NCBI GenBank assembly: GCA_964579575.1 | Contig: CAZOGL010000045.1 | Span: forward strand, 1-12,583 | Direction of reading: 5' to 3' | Source of the DNA: CAVEFW01 sp964579575 | GTDB lineage: Bacteria > Actinomycetota > Coriobacteriia > Coriobacteriales > Eggerthellaceae | Length of the DNA stretch: 12,583 nt | In this document: positions 1-7,073 of the stretch, one piece after another | Numbering within the stretch: position 1 is the stretch's first letter | How the letters are laid out: each line of letters opens with the position of its first letter | The notes under the pieces: generated by a model | The model's database searches: none | Told to the model about the DNA's origin: nothing | The model's input: the letters and a program-made list of their open reading frames with translations, nothing else | Translations under genes and position numbers: made by a program

Positions 1-2
1 CT

Positions 3-2204
3 AACCTATCAAGCGCAAGCAACATGTTCTATGGTTGCAAAAACTTGGAGTCTGTCGACCTAACAGGTATTGATACCTCTAAAGTTACAAACATGACTTC
101 TATGTTTAGCGCTTGTGAGAACTTGGAAACCATTTATGCTTCCTTAGACTTTGACACCAGCGCGGTTGAGTACTCGGGTCTTATGTTTAATGGCTGCACC
201 AAGCTTGTTGGTGGCAACGGCACCGCATACAACGCCGAAGCCACAGATGTAGAGATGGCGAGCGTCGACGGCTATGAGGGCGCAAGCTACTTCACGCTCA
301 AGGAAGGCTTGAGCGAAGGTTGGAAGCTTTGCGGTTCTTGCCAGTGGTACGTTGACGAAAGCGGAAAACTTATCATCAGCCCGCTGACCGGCGAAACCGA
401 AGGTACGCTTGCTACCTGGGACAACGTTGCAACGTTCTCCCCTTGGAAGGGCAACACCTCCATTAAATCTGTTGAAGTTAAAGAAGGTGTTAAAGCTCAG
501 ACCTGCGCTGGTATGTTTGAAGGCTGCACCAACCTTGCCTCTGTTGACATAGCGAAGCTTGATACATCTGATGTAACAAGCACGGTTAACATGTTTAAAG
601 ATTGCACCAAGCTTGAGACTGTTGACTTGTCTAAACTTAATGTAGGCAAAGTCACCAACATCAGCGAAATGTTCAGCGGCTGCACGGCACTTACCGCTGT
701 CCCCACTGGCTTCACCATTCCTGATGGTGCGACAGCAACGAATGTGTTCTACATTGACTCCGAAGAGCCCGTTGTTATTAAGTACGATGGCATAAATGAA
801 GCTATCACGGGCTACAAGTGGGCAGAAGACAACAGAACGCTTCAGGTAGTGCACACATGGAAAGATGAAATTACCAAGCAACCCACCTGCACTGAAGTAG
901 GCGAGACGACGCAAACCTGCACCGTTTGTGGTGCAACGCAAACCGTAGAGATTAAAGCTTTGGGTCATGAGTGGAGCAACCCCGTTATTCTGTTTGCAGA
1001 GAACGGCACTTCCGCTAAGGCCATTTGGGTCTGCGGTCGCGACGACTCCCATGTAGTTGCCGTCGATTGCACGGTAAAGTCTGAGGTCACTACCAAGGCA
1101 ACTTGCACCACCGCAGAAGTTACCACTTATACGGCGGTTGCTAAGGTTGATGGCATGCCAGAAGGCAGCGCCACCACGACGCGCACCACTAAAGAGGCTT
1201 TGGGTCACAAGTGGGGCGAGTGGACAATAGCTCAAACTGCTACCTGTGAAGCTGCTGGTTTGGAGAAGCGTGTTTGCGAAAACGATACAAACCATGTAGA
1301 AGAGCAAGCGATTCCTGCTACTGGTCACGCTTATGGCAAGCCTGCCATCAAATTCGCCGAGGATGGCAAAACAGCTACAGCAACCTGGGCATGCACCAAT
1401 GCAAATTGCACTCACGCGGTAACCAAGGATTGCACCGTCACCTTTGCGGTTACTAAAGAGGCAACCTGCACGGAAGCCGGTGAAACCACCTATACGGCGA
1501 CTATTGATGCAGACGTGACGCTTGGCCTTGCAAACGGCACCAGCACAAAGACAGTTGCTGACATTCCTGCTCTTAAGCACGACATCGTAGAAGACGCTGC
1601 TGTTCCTGCAACATGCGAAACTCCTGGAAAGAAGGCGGGCACCCACTGCTCACGTTGTGATTACGCAACAGGCGGAGAAGAAATTGAAGCCTTGGGTCAC
1701 AAGTGGGGCGAAGCTGAAGTTGTTCCAGATGCAGATATGTCTTCTGCAACAGCAACGTGGACTTGCGAGAACGACAAAAACCACAAACGTGTTGTGTTGT
1801 GCCCTGTTTTAAAGACGGTAAAGAAGGCAGCTACCTGCACTGCTCCCGGTGAGTATATTTACACGGCAACTGCAATGATCGACAACAAAACGTTGCTTTC
1901 GAAGGAGCTCAAAACCGAGAAGATGCCTGCAACTGGACATCATTTCGATGGTTTGACCTGCACTGATTGCAAAGTTCAATTGGGTGATGTAAATGGCAAC
2001 GGAACCGTGAACATTGTGGATGCTCAGATGGCATACGACATTGCAACGAAGGGTGCGTATAAGGACCTTGACGCGTATGCTGCTTACTGCAGTGCAGCGG
2101 ATGTTACTGGCACCAATGACGGCAAGCCCGATGGCAGAGTAGATGCCATTGACGCCTTCCGCATTCAGTACGTGATACATAACGGATGGAGCGTGGAAGC
2201 GTAA
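3..2204 (+). CDS. Secreted BspA-like (DUF285) surface protein with C-terminal dockerin, 5' partial
   Basis: The reading frame is open from base 3, so the start and any signal peptide lie before the window. Numbering from the Met at 24, residues about 1-65 and 145-228 are DUF285/BspA-type repeats: MF-x-x-C-x-x-L-x-x-(V/I)D alternating with (L/I)DTS-x-VT. Residues about 276-645 form a Cys-rich array of ATCTxxGE, CxxC and ALGHxW elements, a pattern common in gut Gram-positive surface proteins. Residues about 652-722 look like a type I dockerin. Its two calcium-loop segments are GDVNGNGTVNIVD and a second Asp-rich loop beginning ADVTGTNDG, each followed by a helix. Dockerins bind cohesins, and cohesin proteins are encoded at 8750 and 10306. 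The BspA part suggests adhesion or binding to host or other cells, which is inference. Base composition is more AT-rich than downstream: 23/60 G+C at 541-600 and 27/60 at 841-900. No enzymatic domain is visible. The domain calls are firm and the ligand is unknown. Confidence 0.88.
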   Translation, partial: NLSSASNMFYGCKNLESVDLTGIDTSKVTNMTSMFSACENLETIYASLDFDTSAVEYSGLMFNGCTKLVGGNGTAYNAEATDVEMASVDGYEGASYFTLKEGLSEGWKLCGSCQWYVDESGKLIISPLTGETEGTLATWDNVATFSPWKGNTSIKSVEVKEGVKAQTCAGMFEGCTNLASVDIAKLDTSDVTSTVNMFKDCTKLETVDLSKLNVGKVTNISEMFSGCTALTAVPTGFTIPDGATATNVFYIDSEEPVVIKYDGINEAITGYKWAEDNRTLQVVHTWKDEITKQPTCTEVGETTQTCTVCGATQTVEIKALGHEWSNPVILFAENGTSAKAIWVCGRDDSHVVAVDCTVKSEVTTKATCTTAEVTTYTAVAKVDGMPEGSATTTRTTKEALGHKWGEWTIAQTATCEAAGLEKRVCENDTNHVEEQAIPATGHAYGKPAIKFAEDGKTATATWACTNANCTHAVTKDCTVTFAVTKEATCTEAGETTYTATIDADVTLGLANGTSTKTVADIPALKHDIVEDAAVPATCETPGKKAGTHCSRCDYATGGEEIEALGHKWGEAEVVPDADMSSATATWTCENDKNHKRVVLCPVLKTVKKAATCTAPGEYIYTATAMIDNKTLLSKELKTEKMPATGHHFDGLTCTDCKVQLGDVNGNGTVNIVDAQMAYDIATKGAYKDLDAYAAYCSAADVTGTNDGKPDGRVDAIDAFRIQYVIHNGWSVEA

Positions 2205-2257
2205 TATCTGTTGAGCACTTACAACCTGTGTAACACGGGGCGTATGCGGTAATGCAC

Positions 2258-2286
2258 GGGAAGGGGGCGCAAGCCCCCTTCCTTTT
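2258..2286 (+). terminator. Intrinsic terminator after the dockerin gene
   Basis: A perfect 10-bp stem (2259-2268 with 2273-2282, GGAAGGGGGC arm) closes on a GCAA tetraloop and is followed by TTTT at 2283-2286. It lies 54 bases after the TAA stop. No T-run follows it when read on the minus strand, so it serves the plus-strand gene rather than the convergent methyltransferase. Confidence 0.85.
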
Positions 2287-2398
2287 GTGTCGGGCGGTTT
2301 CGCATGAGGCGGTCGTTGGCTGGCGGGTCGATATCGCGCTACCTAGACCTGTTGGTTTGTGGACGGCTGCGTACCTACGGGAGCTTGGCTGGTTGACG

Positions 2399-2498
2399 NN
2401 NNNNNNNNNNNNNNNNNNNNNNNNNNNNNNNNNNNNNNNNNNNNNNNNNNNNNNNNNNNNNNNNNNNNNNNNNNNNNNNNNNNNNNNNNNNNNNNNNN
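2399..2498. other. Assembly gap (100 N) with a 112-base flank without a gene
   Basis: Exactly 100 N, a conventional placeholder, so the real length is unknown and no frame should be read across it. The flank 2287-2398 has no convincing ORF, RNA gene or repeat on either strand. The end of the minus-strand methyltransferase gene must lie within the missing sequence, because the frame left of the gap does not resemble that family. Confidence 0.9.
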
Positions 2499-3390
2499 TG
2501 TCCGTCGCGGTGGCAAGGTTCATATCAGTCGCGGGGACAAGGGTCGCCCCCGGCAGGCTTATGGGAACCAACTCATACGCTCCGTGCTTGGATGCCTTCT
2601 TGAGAGAGGATCGGACCATCTCCTCGTTCTCCTCCTTGAGGATGGAACACGTGCTGTAAACCATGGTGCCACCAGGTTTGAGAAGCTCAAGAGCCTTGGG
2701 TAACAGGGCGGATTGGGACTTGGTGCATTTTTGAATCAAAGCGGGTGTGAAGTGTTTGAGGGTCTTGGCGCTTGAGGCGCGCAGGGTACCGCTGCCGCTG
2801 CAGGGTGCGTCCAACATGATGCGATCGAAGCTAAAGAAGCTGTCGAGGCGTCGGGCGTCGGTGCGCATGACGACGACGTTTCGGGTGCCTTGTCGTTTGA
2901 GGTTGTACTCGAGGCGTTCGGCGCGGGGTGCGTTCATCTCGCAAGCGGTGATGCGGGCACGACCATTGTTGAGGGCCGACAATTGGGTCGTCTTTCCGCC
3001 GGGGGCGGCACACATGTCGAGTATGTCGAGGTCGCTACAAGGTCCCATGAGCAGGGGAGGAAGCATGGAGGAGAGGCTTTGCAGGTAGATCTTTCCTTCT
3101 TCTAGGGCAGGGAGCTCCCACACCGCTTGGGCGTCTTTCGGGTCAAGGACGAACGCATCTTGGTACCAAACGGGACACTCGTATTCGATGCCGGCGTCGT
3201 CAAGGATTGAAGCGACCTCCTTGCGGGTTGAGAGGAGGGTGTTTGCCCGTAACGTCGTCGCGCGACGCACGTCGCTGCCTTGCTCGATGAGGCGGGCATA
3301 CGCGCTCCCGTATTGCTCCTCTATGATAGGGGAGAAGAACGCAGGCAGGTTGGTGGTGGTGGGGGCAACGTTGCGGTGCTTGTGGGGCAT
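2499..3390 (-). CDS. NOL1/NOP2/Sun-family (RsmB/RsmF-type) RNA m5C methyltransferase, 3' end lost in gap
   Basis: This is an S-adenosylmethionine-dependent enzyme that methylates cytosine C5 in RNA, most likely 16S rRNA. The first 297 residues are visible. They include the SAM-binding loop CAAPGGKT (127-134), motif IV DAPCSGSG (194-201, Cys197) and motif VI YSTCS (245-249, Cys248). The two cysteines are the release and nucleophile residues of the family. It starts directly with the methyltransferase region and lacks the N-terminal NusB-like domain of RsmB/Fmu, so an RsmF/YebU-like or short archaeal-type member fits better. Any C-terminal PUA-like domain cannot be seen. The chosen ATG at 3390 has AAGGAGAG just upstream. 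An out-of-frame ATG at 3394 sits too close to that site. The frame left of the gap (before 2399) shows none of the usual GFFVA-like ending and should not be joined to this gene. It is transcribed divergently from dapL and convergently with the dockerin gene. Confidence 0.85.
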
Positions 3391-3469
3391 GCATCTCTCC
3401 TTGTTGTCGTTTCGTGGAGAGCCTAGGGCTTTGACCTATCTTGCCCGGTGGGGCATGCGTCTCTCCTTG
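3382..3469. repeat. Direct repeat of the gene-start module, 66-bp offset
   Basis: Bases 3382-3403 and 3448-3469 are 22-base copies with one mismatch (a/g at 3393/3459). Each contains, on the minus strand, a Shine-Dalgarno, an ATG and the codons for Met-Pro-His. Flanking sequence is not conserved between them. Confidence 0.85.
3436..3456 (-). promoter_or_regulatory. Six-residue upstream ORF (MPHRAR) with strong Shine-Dalgarno
   Basis: On the minus strand, AAGGAGAG is followed by ATG at 3456, and the frame ends at TAG after MPHRAR. The methyltransferase itself begins MPHKHR behind the same ribosome binding site 66 bases downstream. The ORF therefore looks like a duplicated gene start that now lies in the leader. 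It could tune translation of the methyltransferase. Whether it is translated is unknown. Confidence 0.4.
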
Positions 3470-3522
3470 CGGTTGTTAGGTGAACCCTGTCGACTCGTGA
3501 TGGTCTTGCTTGTGATGGTCCT

Positions 3523-3528
3523 ATTATA
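3523..3528 (-). promoter_or_regulatory. Candidate -10 box for the methyltransferase gene
   Basis: The minus strand reads TATAAT, a perfect sigma70-type -10 hexamer. The sequence 17 bases upstream (CATGGG) is a poor -35. If it is used, the leader would be about 125 bases and would include the upstream ORF. Just downstream, the 9-mer gtgatggtc occurs twice (3497-3505 and 3512-3520), which could be an operator or chance. Confidence 0.45.
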
Positions 3529-3561
3529 GCGACCTTCAAATCCTCCCATGGATGGTGCGTG

Positions 3562-3638
3562 CCGGAGTGTTTTCAAGTCTTCCGAGCGCTCTCGAATCTC
3601 CCGAGCGCTCTCAAACCTCCCGAGTGTTTTCAAGTCTG
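3562..3638. repeat. Four tandem 19-20 bp repeats
   Basis: The units are 3562-3581, 3582-3600, 3601-3619 and 3620-3638, each built on CCGAGyGyTyTCrAryCT. Units 1 and 4 share the GTGTTTTCAAGTCT form, and units 2 and 3 share GCGCTCTC, giving an A-B-B-A order. The period is not a multiple of three, so this is unlikely to be coding. It lies upstream of the methyltransferase promoter candidate and before the second gap. Confidence 0.85.
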
Positions 3639-3701
3639 TAAACTTTTCTGTTCCTTTTTATGGCAGGACGTAGGATACTTTCGATACAAAGCAACGGACA
3701 C

Positions 3702-3801
3702 NNNNNNNNNNNNNNNNNNNNNNNNNNNNNNNNNNNNNNNNNNNNNNNNNNNNNNNNNNNNNNNNNNNNNNNNNNNNNNNNNNNNNNNNNNNNNNNNNNN
3801 N
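3702..3801. other. Assembly gap (100 N)
   Basis: Exactly 100 N, real length unknown. It interrupts the divergent spacer between the methyltransferase gene and dapL and probably hides the dapL promoter. Its right edge lies inside a short tandem repeat, which could explain why assembly stopped here. The whole spacer 3391-3904 contains no protein gene that I can support beyond the upstream ORF. Confidence 0.9.
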
Positions 3802-3864
3802 ACCAAACACTAGATACCAAACGCTCGATACCGGAAACCAGAAACCAACCACCAGACACCACAA
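3802..3864. repeat. Degenerate heptamer tandem array
   Basis: From the first base after the gap the sequence divides into nine consecutive 7-mers: accaaac, actagat, accaaac, gctcgat, accggaa, accagaa, accaacc, accagac, accacaa. Seven of the nine start with ACC. The first four also form a 14-bp period. The array ends about 27 bases before the dapL ribosome binding site, and its left end is lost in the gap. Confidence 0.7.
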
Positions 3865-3904
3865 AAGGCAATCCAGCGTACCCCCAACGGGAAGGGAGCA
3901 CATC

Positions 3905-5131
3905 ATGGCGAAAGTCAATCCTAACTACCAAAAGCTGCCCGGCAGCTACCTGTTCTCCGAAATCGCCCGCCGCACGGCGGCCTATGCCGAGGAGCATCCC
4001 GAGGCGAAGCTGATCAAGATGGGAATCGGCGACGTGACGCGTCCCCTTGCCCCTGCTGTCATCGAGGCCATGCATGCCGCCGTCGACGATCTTGCCAGTG
4101 TCGATACCTTCTATGGTTATGGCCCCGAGCAAGGGTATGACTTCCTCAGAGACGCAATCCGCGAGGCTGATTTCGTGGCGCGTGGCGTTGATATCGCGGC
4201 AGATGAAATCTTTATCTCCGATGGCGCGAAGAGCGATTGCGGCAACATCGGCGACATTCTCGATATTGACAACAAGGTCGCGGTTTGCGATCCCGTGTAC
4301 CCCGTGTATGTCGACACGAATGCCATGGCAGGTCGAGCTGGCGAGTATGACGAAAAGGCCCAGGGGTGGACGAACATCTACTACATGCCGACCACGGCTG
4401 AGAACGGCTTTTGCCCAGCATTGCCCGAGGAGGACGTCGACGTCATCTACCTTTGCAGCCCGAACAATCCCACCGGCACCGTCCTCAATACCGAACAGTT
4501 GACCGCATGGGTGGATTGGGCTTGTGCCCATGACGCCATCATCATGTTTGACGCCGCTTATGAGCGATTCATCACCGAGGAGAACGTTCCCCATACCATC
4601 TACGAGATTCCTGGTGCCAAGAAGTGCGCCATCGAGTTCCGCAGCTTCTCCAAGACCGCGGGTTTCACGGGCGCCCGTTGCGGCTACACCGTTGTGCCCA
4701 AGGAGCTCGTCCGCCAAGGTCAAAGCCTCAATGCTATGTGGAACCGCCGCCAATGCACGAAGTTCAACGGCGCCTCCTATGTCATCCAACGCGGTGCTGC
4801 CGCTGTCTACACAAAGGAGGGTGCACGCCAAATCGAGGAGACCTTGGATTACTACCGCAACAATGCGCGCGTGATCAAGGCCGGTCTCGAGGAGGCGGGA
4901 TTCACGGTCTTTGGAGCCGTGAACAGCCCTTACGTTTGGTGCCAGACGCCGGAGGGCATGGGCAGTTGGGAGTTTTTCGACCTTTTGCTCAAGGAGGCCA
5001 ACATCATCACGACGCCGGGTGCCGGCTTTGGTCCCAGCGGCGAGGGCTACATCCGTCTCACCGCCTTCGGTGACGCTGACGCTACCGTGGAGGCCATGGA
5101 GCGCATCAAGGAGCTCATGAGCAACCGCTAG
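3905..5131 (+). CDS. dapL: LL-diaminopimelate aminotransferase
   Basis: This PLP-dependent cytosolic enzyme converts tetrahydrodipicolinate plus glutamate directly to LL-diaminopimelate (EC 2.6.1.83), bypassing the succinylase and acetylase routes to lysine and meso-DAP. The protein has 408 residues, the usual DapL length of about 410. It begins MAKVNPNYQKLPGSYLF, matching the family start. Recognisable elements are DGAKSD (106-111), SPNNPTG (185-191), DAAYE (216-220), the Schiff-base lysine Lys250 in SFSKTAGFTGARCG, KFNGASYVIQRG (286-297), and the carboxylate-binding arginine Arg384 in GYIRLTAFG. The ATG at 3905 follows AAGGGAG at a proper distance. No part of the gene appears broken. It sits upstream of murJ in the same direction, which is functionally coherent because both serve peptidoglycan synthesis. 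The 179-base spacer holds an 11-bp repeat, so cotranscription is uncertain. Confidence 0.96.
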   Translation: MAKVNPNYQKLPGSYLFSEIARRTAAYAEEHPEAKLIKMGIGDVTRPLAPAVIEAMHAAVDDLASVDTFYGYGPEQGYDFLRDAIREADFVARGVDIAADEIFISDGAKSDCGNIGDILDIDNKVAVCDPVYPVYVDTNAMAGRAGEYDEKAQGWTNIYYMPTTAENGFCPALPEEDVDVIYLCSPNNPTGTVLNTEQLTAWVDWACAHDAIIMFDAAYERFITEENVPHTIYEIPGAKKCAIEFRSFSKTAGFTGARCGYTVVPKELVRQGQSLNAMWNRRQCTKFNGASYVIQRGAAAVYTKEGARQIEETLDYYRNNARVIKAGLEEAGFTVFGAVNSPYVWCQTPEGMGSWEFFDLLLKEANIITTPGAGFGPSGEGYIRLTAFGDADATVEAMERIKELMSNR

Positions 5132-5142
5132 CGGGTCATGCG

Positions 5143-5250
5143 GCGGACATGCAGCGGACATGCAGCGGGCAAGGCTGTGGCGACGCTGTGGCGCTGTTGT
5201 GGCGACGTTGTGGCGCTGTTGTGGCAACGTTGTGGCAACGTTGTAGCGAC
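5143..5250. repeat. 11-bp period minisatellite between dapL and murJ
   Basis: Seven adjacent 11-mers fill 5174-5250, all of the form GyTGTrGCrmy (for example GTTGTGGCAAC, twice in a row). Just before them, GCGGACATGCA occurs twice (5143-5164), also with an 11-bp step. The GTTGTGGCAAC unit is itself an inverted repeat (GTTG/CAAC). A perfect palindrome GACGTACGTC (5248-5257) ends the array. The tract starts 12 bases after the dapL stop and no ORF is supported. Confidence 0.9.
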
Positions 5251-5299
5251 GTACGTCTCAGCCACCTCGCCCCGCGAAAGAATGCGGTGTCTGTTGTAC

Positions 5300-5305
5300 T
5301 ATAAG
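5300..5305 (+). promoter_or_regulatory. Candidate -10 box for murJ
   Basis: TATAAG matches five of six positions of TATAAT and lies six bases before the murJ ATG. A start about seven bases beyond the hexamer would fall at or next to that ATG, giving a leaderless transcript. No good -35 hexamer is visible 16-18 bases upstream, so this is tentative. Confidence 0.35.
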
Positions 5306-5310
5306 TAGCT

Positions 5311-6954
5311 ATGGATACTGAGAAGGATATGCGCGAGGCCGAGCCTCGGGAGGAACAGGACGACGATAATAAGTCGGTCCTAAAATCGGCGGCGCTCATG
5401 AGCGCGTGTACGTTGATTTCCCGCGCTACGGGCTTCATTCGCACGTGGGCCATGGCATTCGCCCTTGGTAACACGGTCATGGCGGCAGGATTTAGCCTTG
5501 CCAACAACATGCCCAATATGATCTATGAGCTTTTTGCGGGCGGCGCCTTGGCTGCGGCGTTCGTCCCGATTTACCACATGCAGCGCAATACCATCAACAA
5601 GGAGGCGGCGACCGAATACGCTCGCAACCTCTTGTCCTTGGCGATTATTGCACTCGGTGTGGTCTCAATCCTCGCAAGCGTTTTTGCGCCCCAGGTCATG
5701 GTCACCCAAAGCCTGTTCTCCAACGCGTCGGACGCGACGGTCGAATATGCGGTCTGGTTCTTCCGCTTCTTTGCGTTCCAGATTATCTTCTACGGCATCA
5801 GCGCAATCTTCAGCGGCTTGCTCAATGCGGAGCGCGAGTTTTTCTGGCCGGCGATCAGCAGCGTGTTCATGAACGTCATCAGCATCATCACGTTCTTGGG
5901 GTATCCCTTTATCGCCGACGCTGACCCCACGATCGCCATGGTATGGCTCGCCATCGGCGTGACCCTCTCCATCGCGGTCATGGCTGTGGTGCAGATTCCC
6001 GCCTTGGCCAAGTTGGGCTTCCGCTTCTCCTTCCGCGTCCAGCTTCGAGGGCACGCGTTGCGGGAGACCATGGATCTTGCCTTGCCCGCCATCGCAAGCA
6101 CTGCGATCAATCTGGTTGCCTTGAGCTTCCTCAATTCTTGTGCCTTGGCTGTCGCGGACAACGGTCCCGCGTCGGTCAGCTACGCGTGGATGTGGTACCA
6201 ATTCCCCTACGGCGTCTTGGGCGTGGCGTTGTCGACCGCGTTTTTCACCGAGATGAGCGAGAGTGCCTCCAAGAGGGATTGGGAGGGATTTGCCAAGAGT
6301 GTTCGTGACGGCCTCAAGAGCACATGGATCCTCATCATCCCCATGGCGGCCCTTGTGTTTTGTTGTTCCAGCCAACTTATTGGTCTGTATGCTGCGGGCA
6401 AGTTCACCGCTGCCGACATTGAGCCTATTGCGAACTTGTTGCGCGCTTGGTCTGTGAACCTGCCGCTGTATGCCGCCTTCATGTACATCAGCCAAGCTTA
6501 CAGTGCCCTCAAGGACATGAAGACCGTCGCTATCGCCAATGTCGTCATGACGGCGATTCAAATCACGTTGTACATGTTGTTCTCCGGCGTGTTCGTGTCT
6601 GATTTCACGCTGGGTCTTACGGGTTTGGCCATCGCCGACGTCATCAAATATATCTTGCTCGACATCGTGTTGCTTGTCGTCTTGCGTCGCCGTTCCAGCG
6701 AGCTTCGGCTTCACCTCATCATGGGGTCGACGGTCAAGATCTGTCTTGCAAGCATCGCGGGAGGCGTTGTCGGTGGCCTGATGAATGTCGGTCTGGGTCT
6801 TTTCTTGGACATGGGAAACGTCCTCGGCGCCTTTGTCGGGTTAATCATTACGGGGTGCATTGCCCTATCCGTCATCCTGATTGTTTCGAGAGTGTTACAT
6901 GTTGAGGAGCTCGATGGCGCAATCGCTGCCGTAAAGCGTCGTATCGGCCGATAA
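5311..6954 (+). CDS. murJ: Lipid II flippase MurJ
   Basis: This integral membrane protein of the MOP/MviN superfamily moves lipid-linked peptidoglycan precursor (lipid II) across the cytoplasmic membrane. The 547 residues begin with a short acidic cytosolic tail (1-22) and then about 14 hydrophobic segments. The family signatures are SRATGFIR (37-44) and, at 64-88, ANNMPNMIYELF followed by AGGALAAAFVPIY, which correspond to the conserved Pro, Gly and Phe positions of MurJ. YAWMWYQFPYGVLGVALSTAFF is also typical of the central half. No kinase-like C-terminal extension, as in mycobacterial MviN, is present. The ATG at 5311 has no Shine-Dalgarno. The next in-frame ATG at 5329 has AGAAGGA, but only two bases away, which is too close. 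The start could therefore be leaderless at 5311, and the true N-terminus is uncertain by a few residues. Confidence 0.93.
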   Translation: MDTEKDMREAEPREEQDDDNKSVLKSAALMSACTLISRATGFIRTWAMAFALGNTVMAAGFSLANNMPNMIYELFAGGALAAAFVPIYHMQRNTINKEAATEYARNLLSLAIIALGVVSILASVFAPQVMVTQSLFSNASDATVEYAVWFFRFFAFQIIFYGISAIFSGLLNAEREFFWPAISSVFMNVISIITFLGYPFIADADPTIAMVWLAIGVTLSIAVMAVVQIPALAKLGFRFSFRVQLRGHALRETMDLALPAIASTAINLVALSFLNSCALAVADNGPASVSYAWMWYQFPYGVLGVALSTAFFTEMSESASKRDWEGFAKSVRDGLKSTWILIIPMAALVFCCSSQLIGLYAAGKFTAADIEPIANLLRAWSVNLPLYAAFMYISQAYSALKDMKTVAIANVVMTAIQITLYMLFSGVFVSDFTLGLTGLAIADVIKYILLDIVLLVVLRRRSSELRLHLIMGSTVKICLASIAGGVVGGLMNVGLGLFLDMGNVLGAFVGLIITGCIALSVILIVSRVLHVEELDGAIAAVKRRIGR

Positions 6955-6973
6955 ATCTCACTTTCATACGACA

Positions 6974-7029
6974 GCGCGTCGCACTTTGATTTAGGATAGT
7001 GCCACGCGCGAAACAGCGCTAAATTTTTT
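6974..7029 (+). terminator. Stem-loop with delayed T-run between murJ and paaK
   Basis: Bases 6974-6985 pair with 6998-7009 (12-bp stem GCGCGT-C-GCACT with a single C-C mismatch, 12-base loop). A run of six T (7024-7029) follows 14 bases later. A shorter hairpin, GCGC-GAAACA-GCGC (7006-7019), overlaps the 3' arm and lies only four bases before the T-run. The two are mutually exclusive, so this may be a terminator or an attenuator for the ligase gene. Confidence 0.5.
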
Positions 7030-7073
7030 ATGGCCGATTATTGTTCTAGGCCGGATATTCGAAAGGCAGATTC

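Noticed and set aside
144..1646. 500-codon open frame on the minus strand opposite the dockerin gene
   Set aside because: It is the antisense shadow of a strongly coding, domain-rich frame. The translation is Cys/Arg-rich with no recognisable domain and no ribosome binding site.
2205..2398. C-terminal continuation of the methyltransferase left of the gap
   Set aside because: The translation has no family ending, and joining it depends on the arbitrary 100-N length keeping frame.
3340..3390. Similarity of the methyltransferase 5' codons (ggcaacgttgcggtg) to the 11-bp repeat near murJ
   Set aside because: Only about one unit is similar, without 11-bp periodicity.
2489..3711. Shared GCrACGGACA at the edges of both gaps (minus strand at gap 1, plus strand at gap 2)
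   Set aside because: Ten bases of similarity with no extension further out. This could be chance and does not prove a common repeat in the gaps.
3802..5227. Long minus-strand frame opposite dapL
   Set aside because: It lies antisense to a clear DapL, crosses repeat DNA and, in its full form, reads through the N gap.
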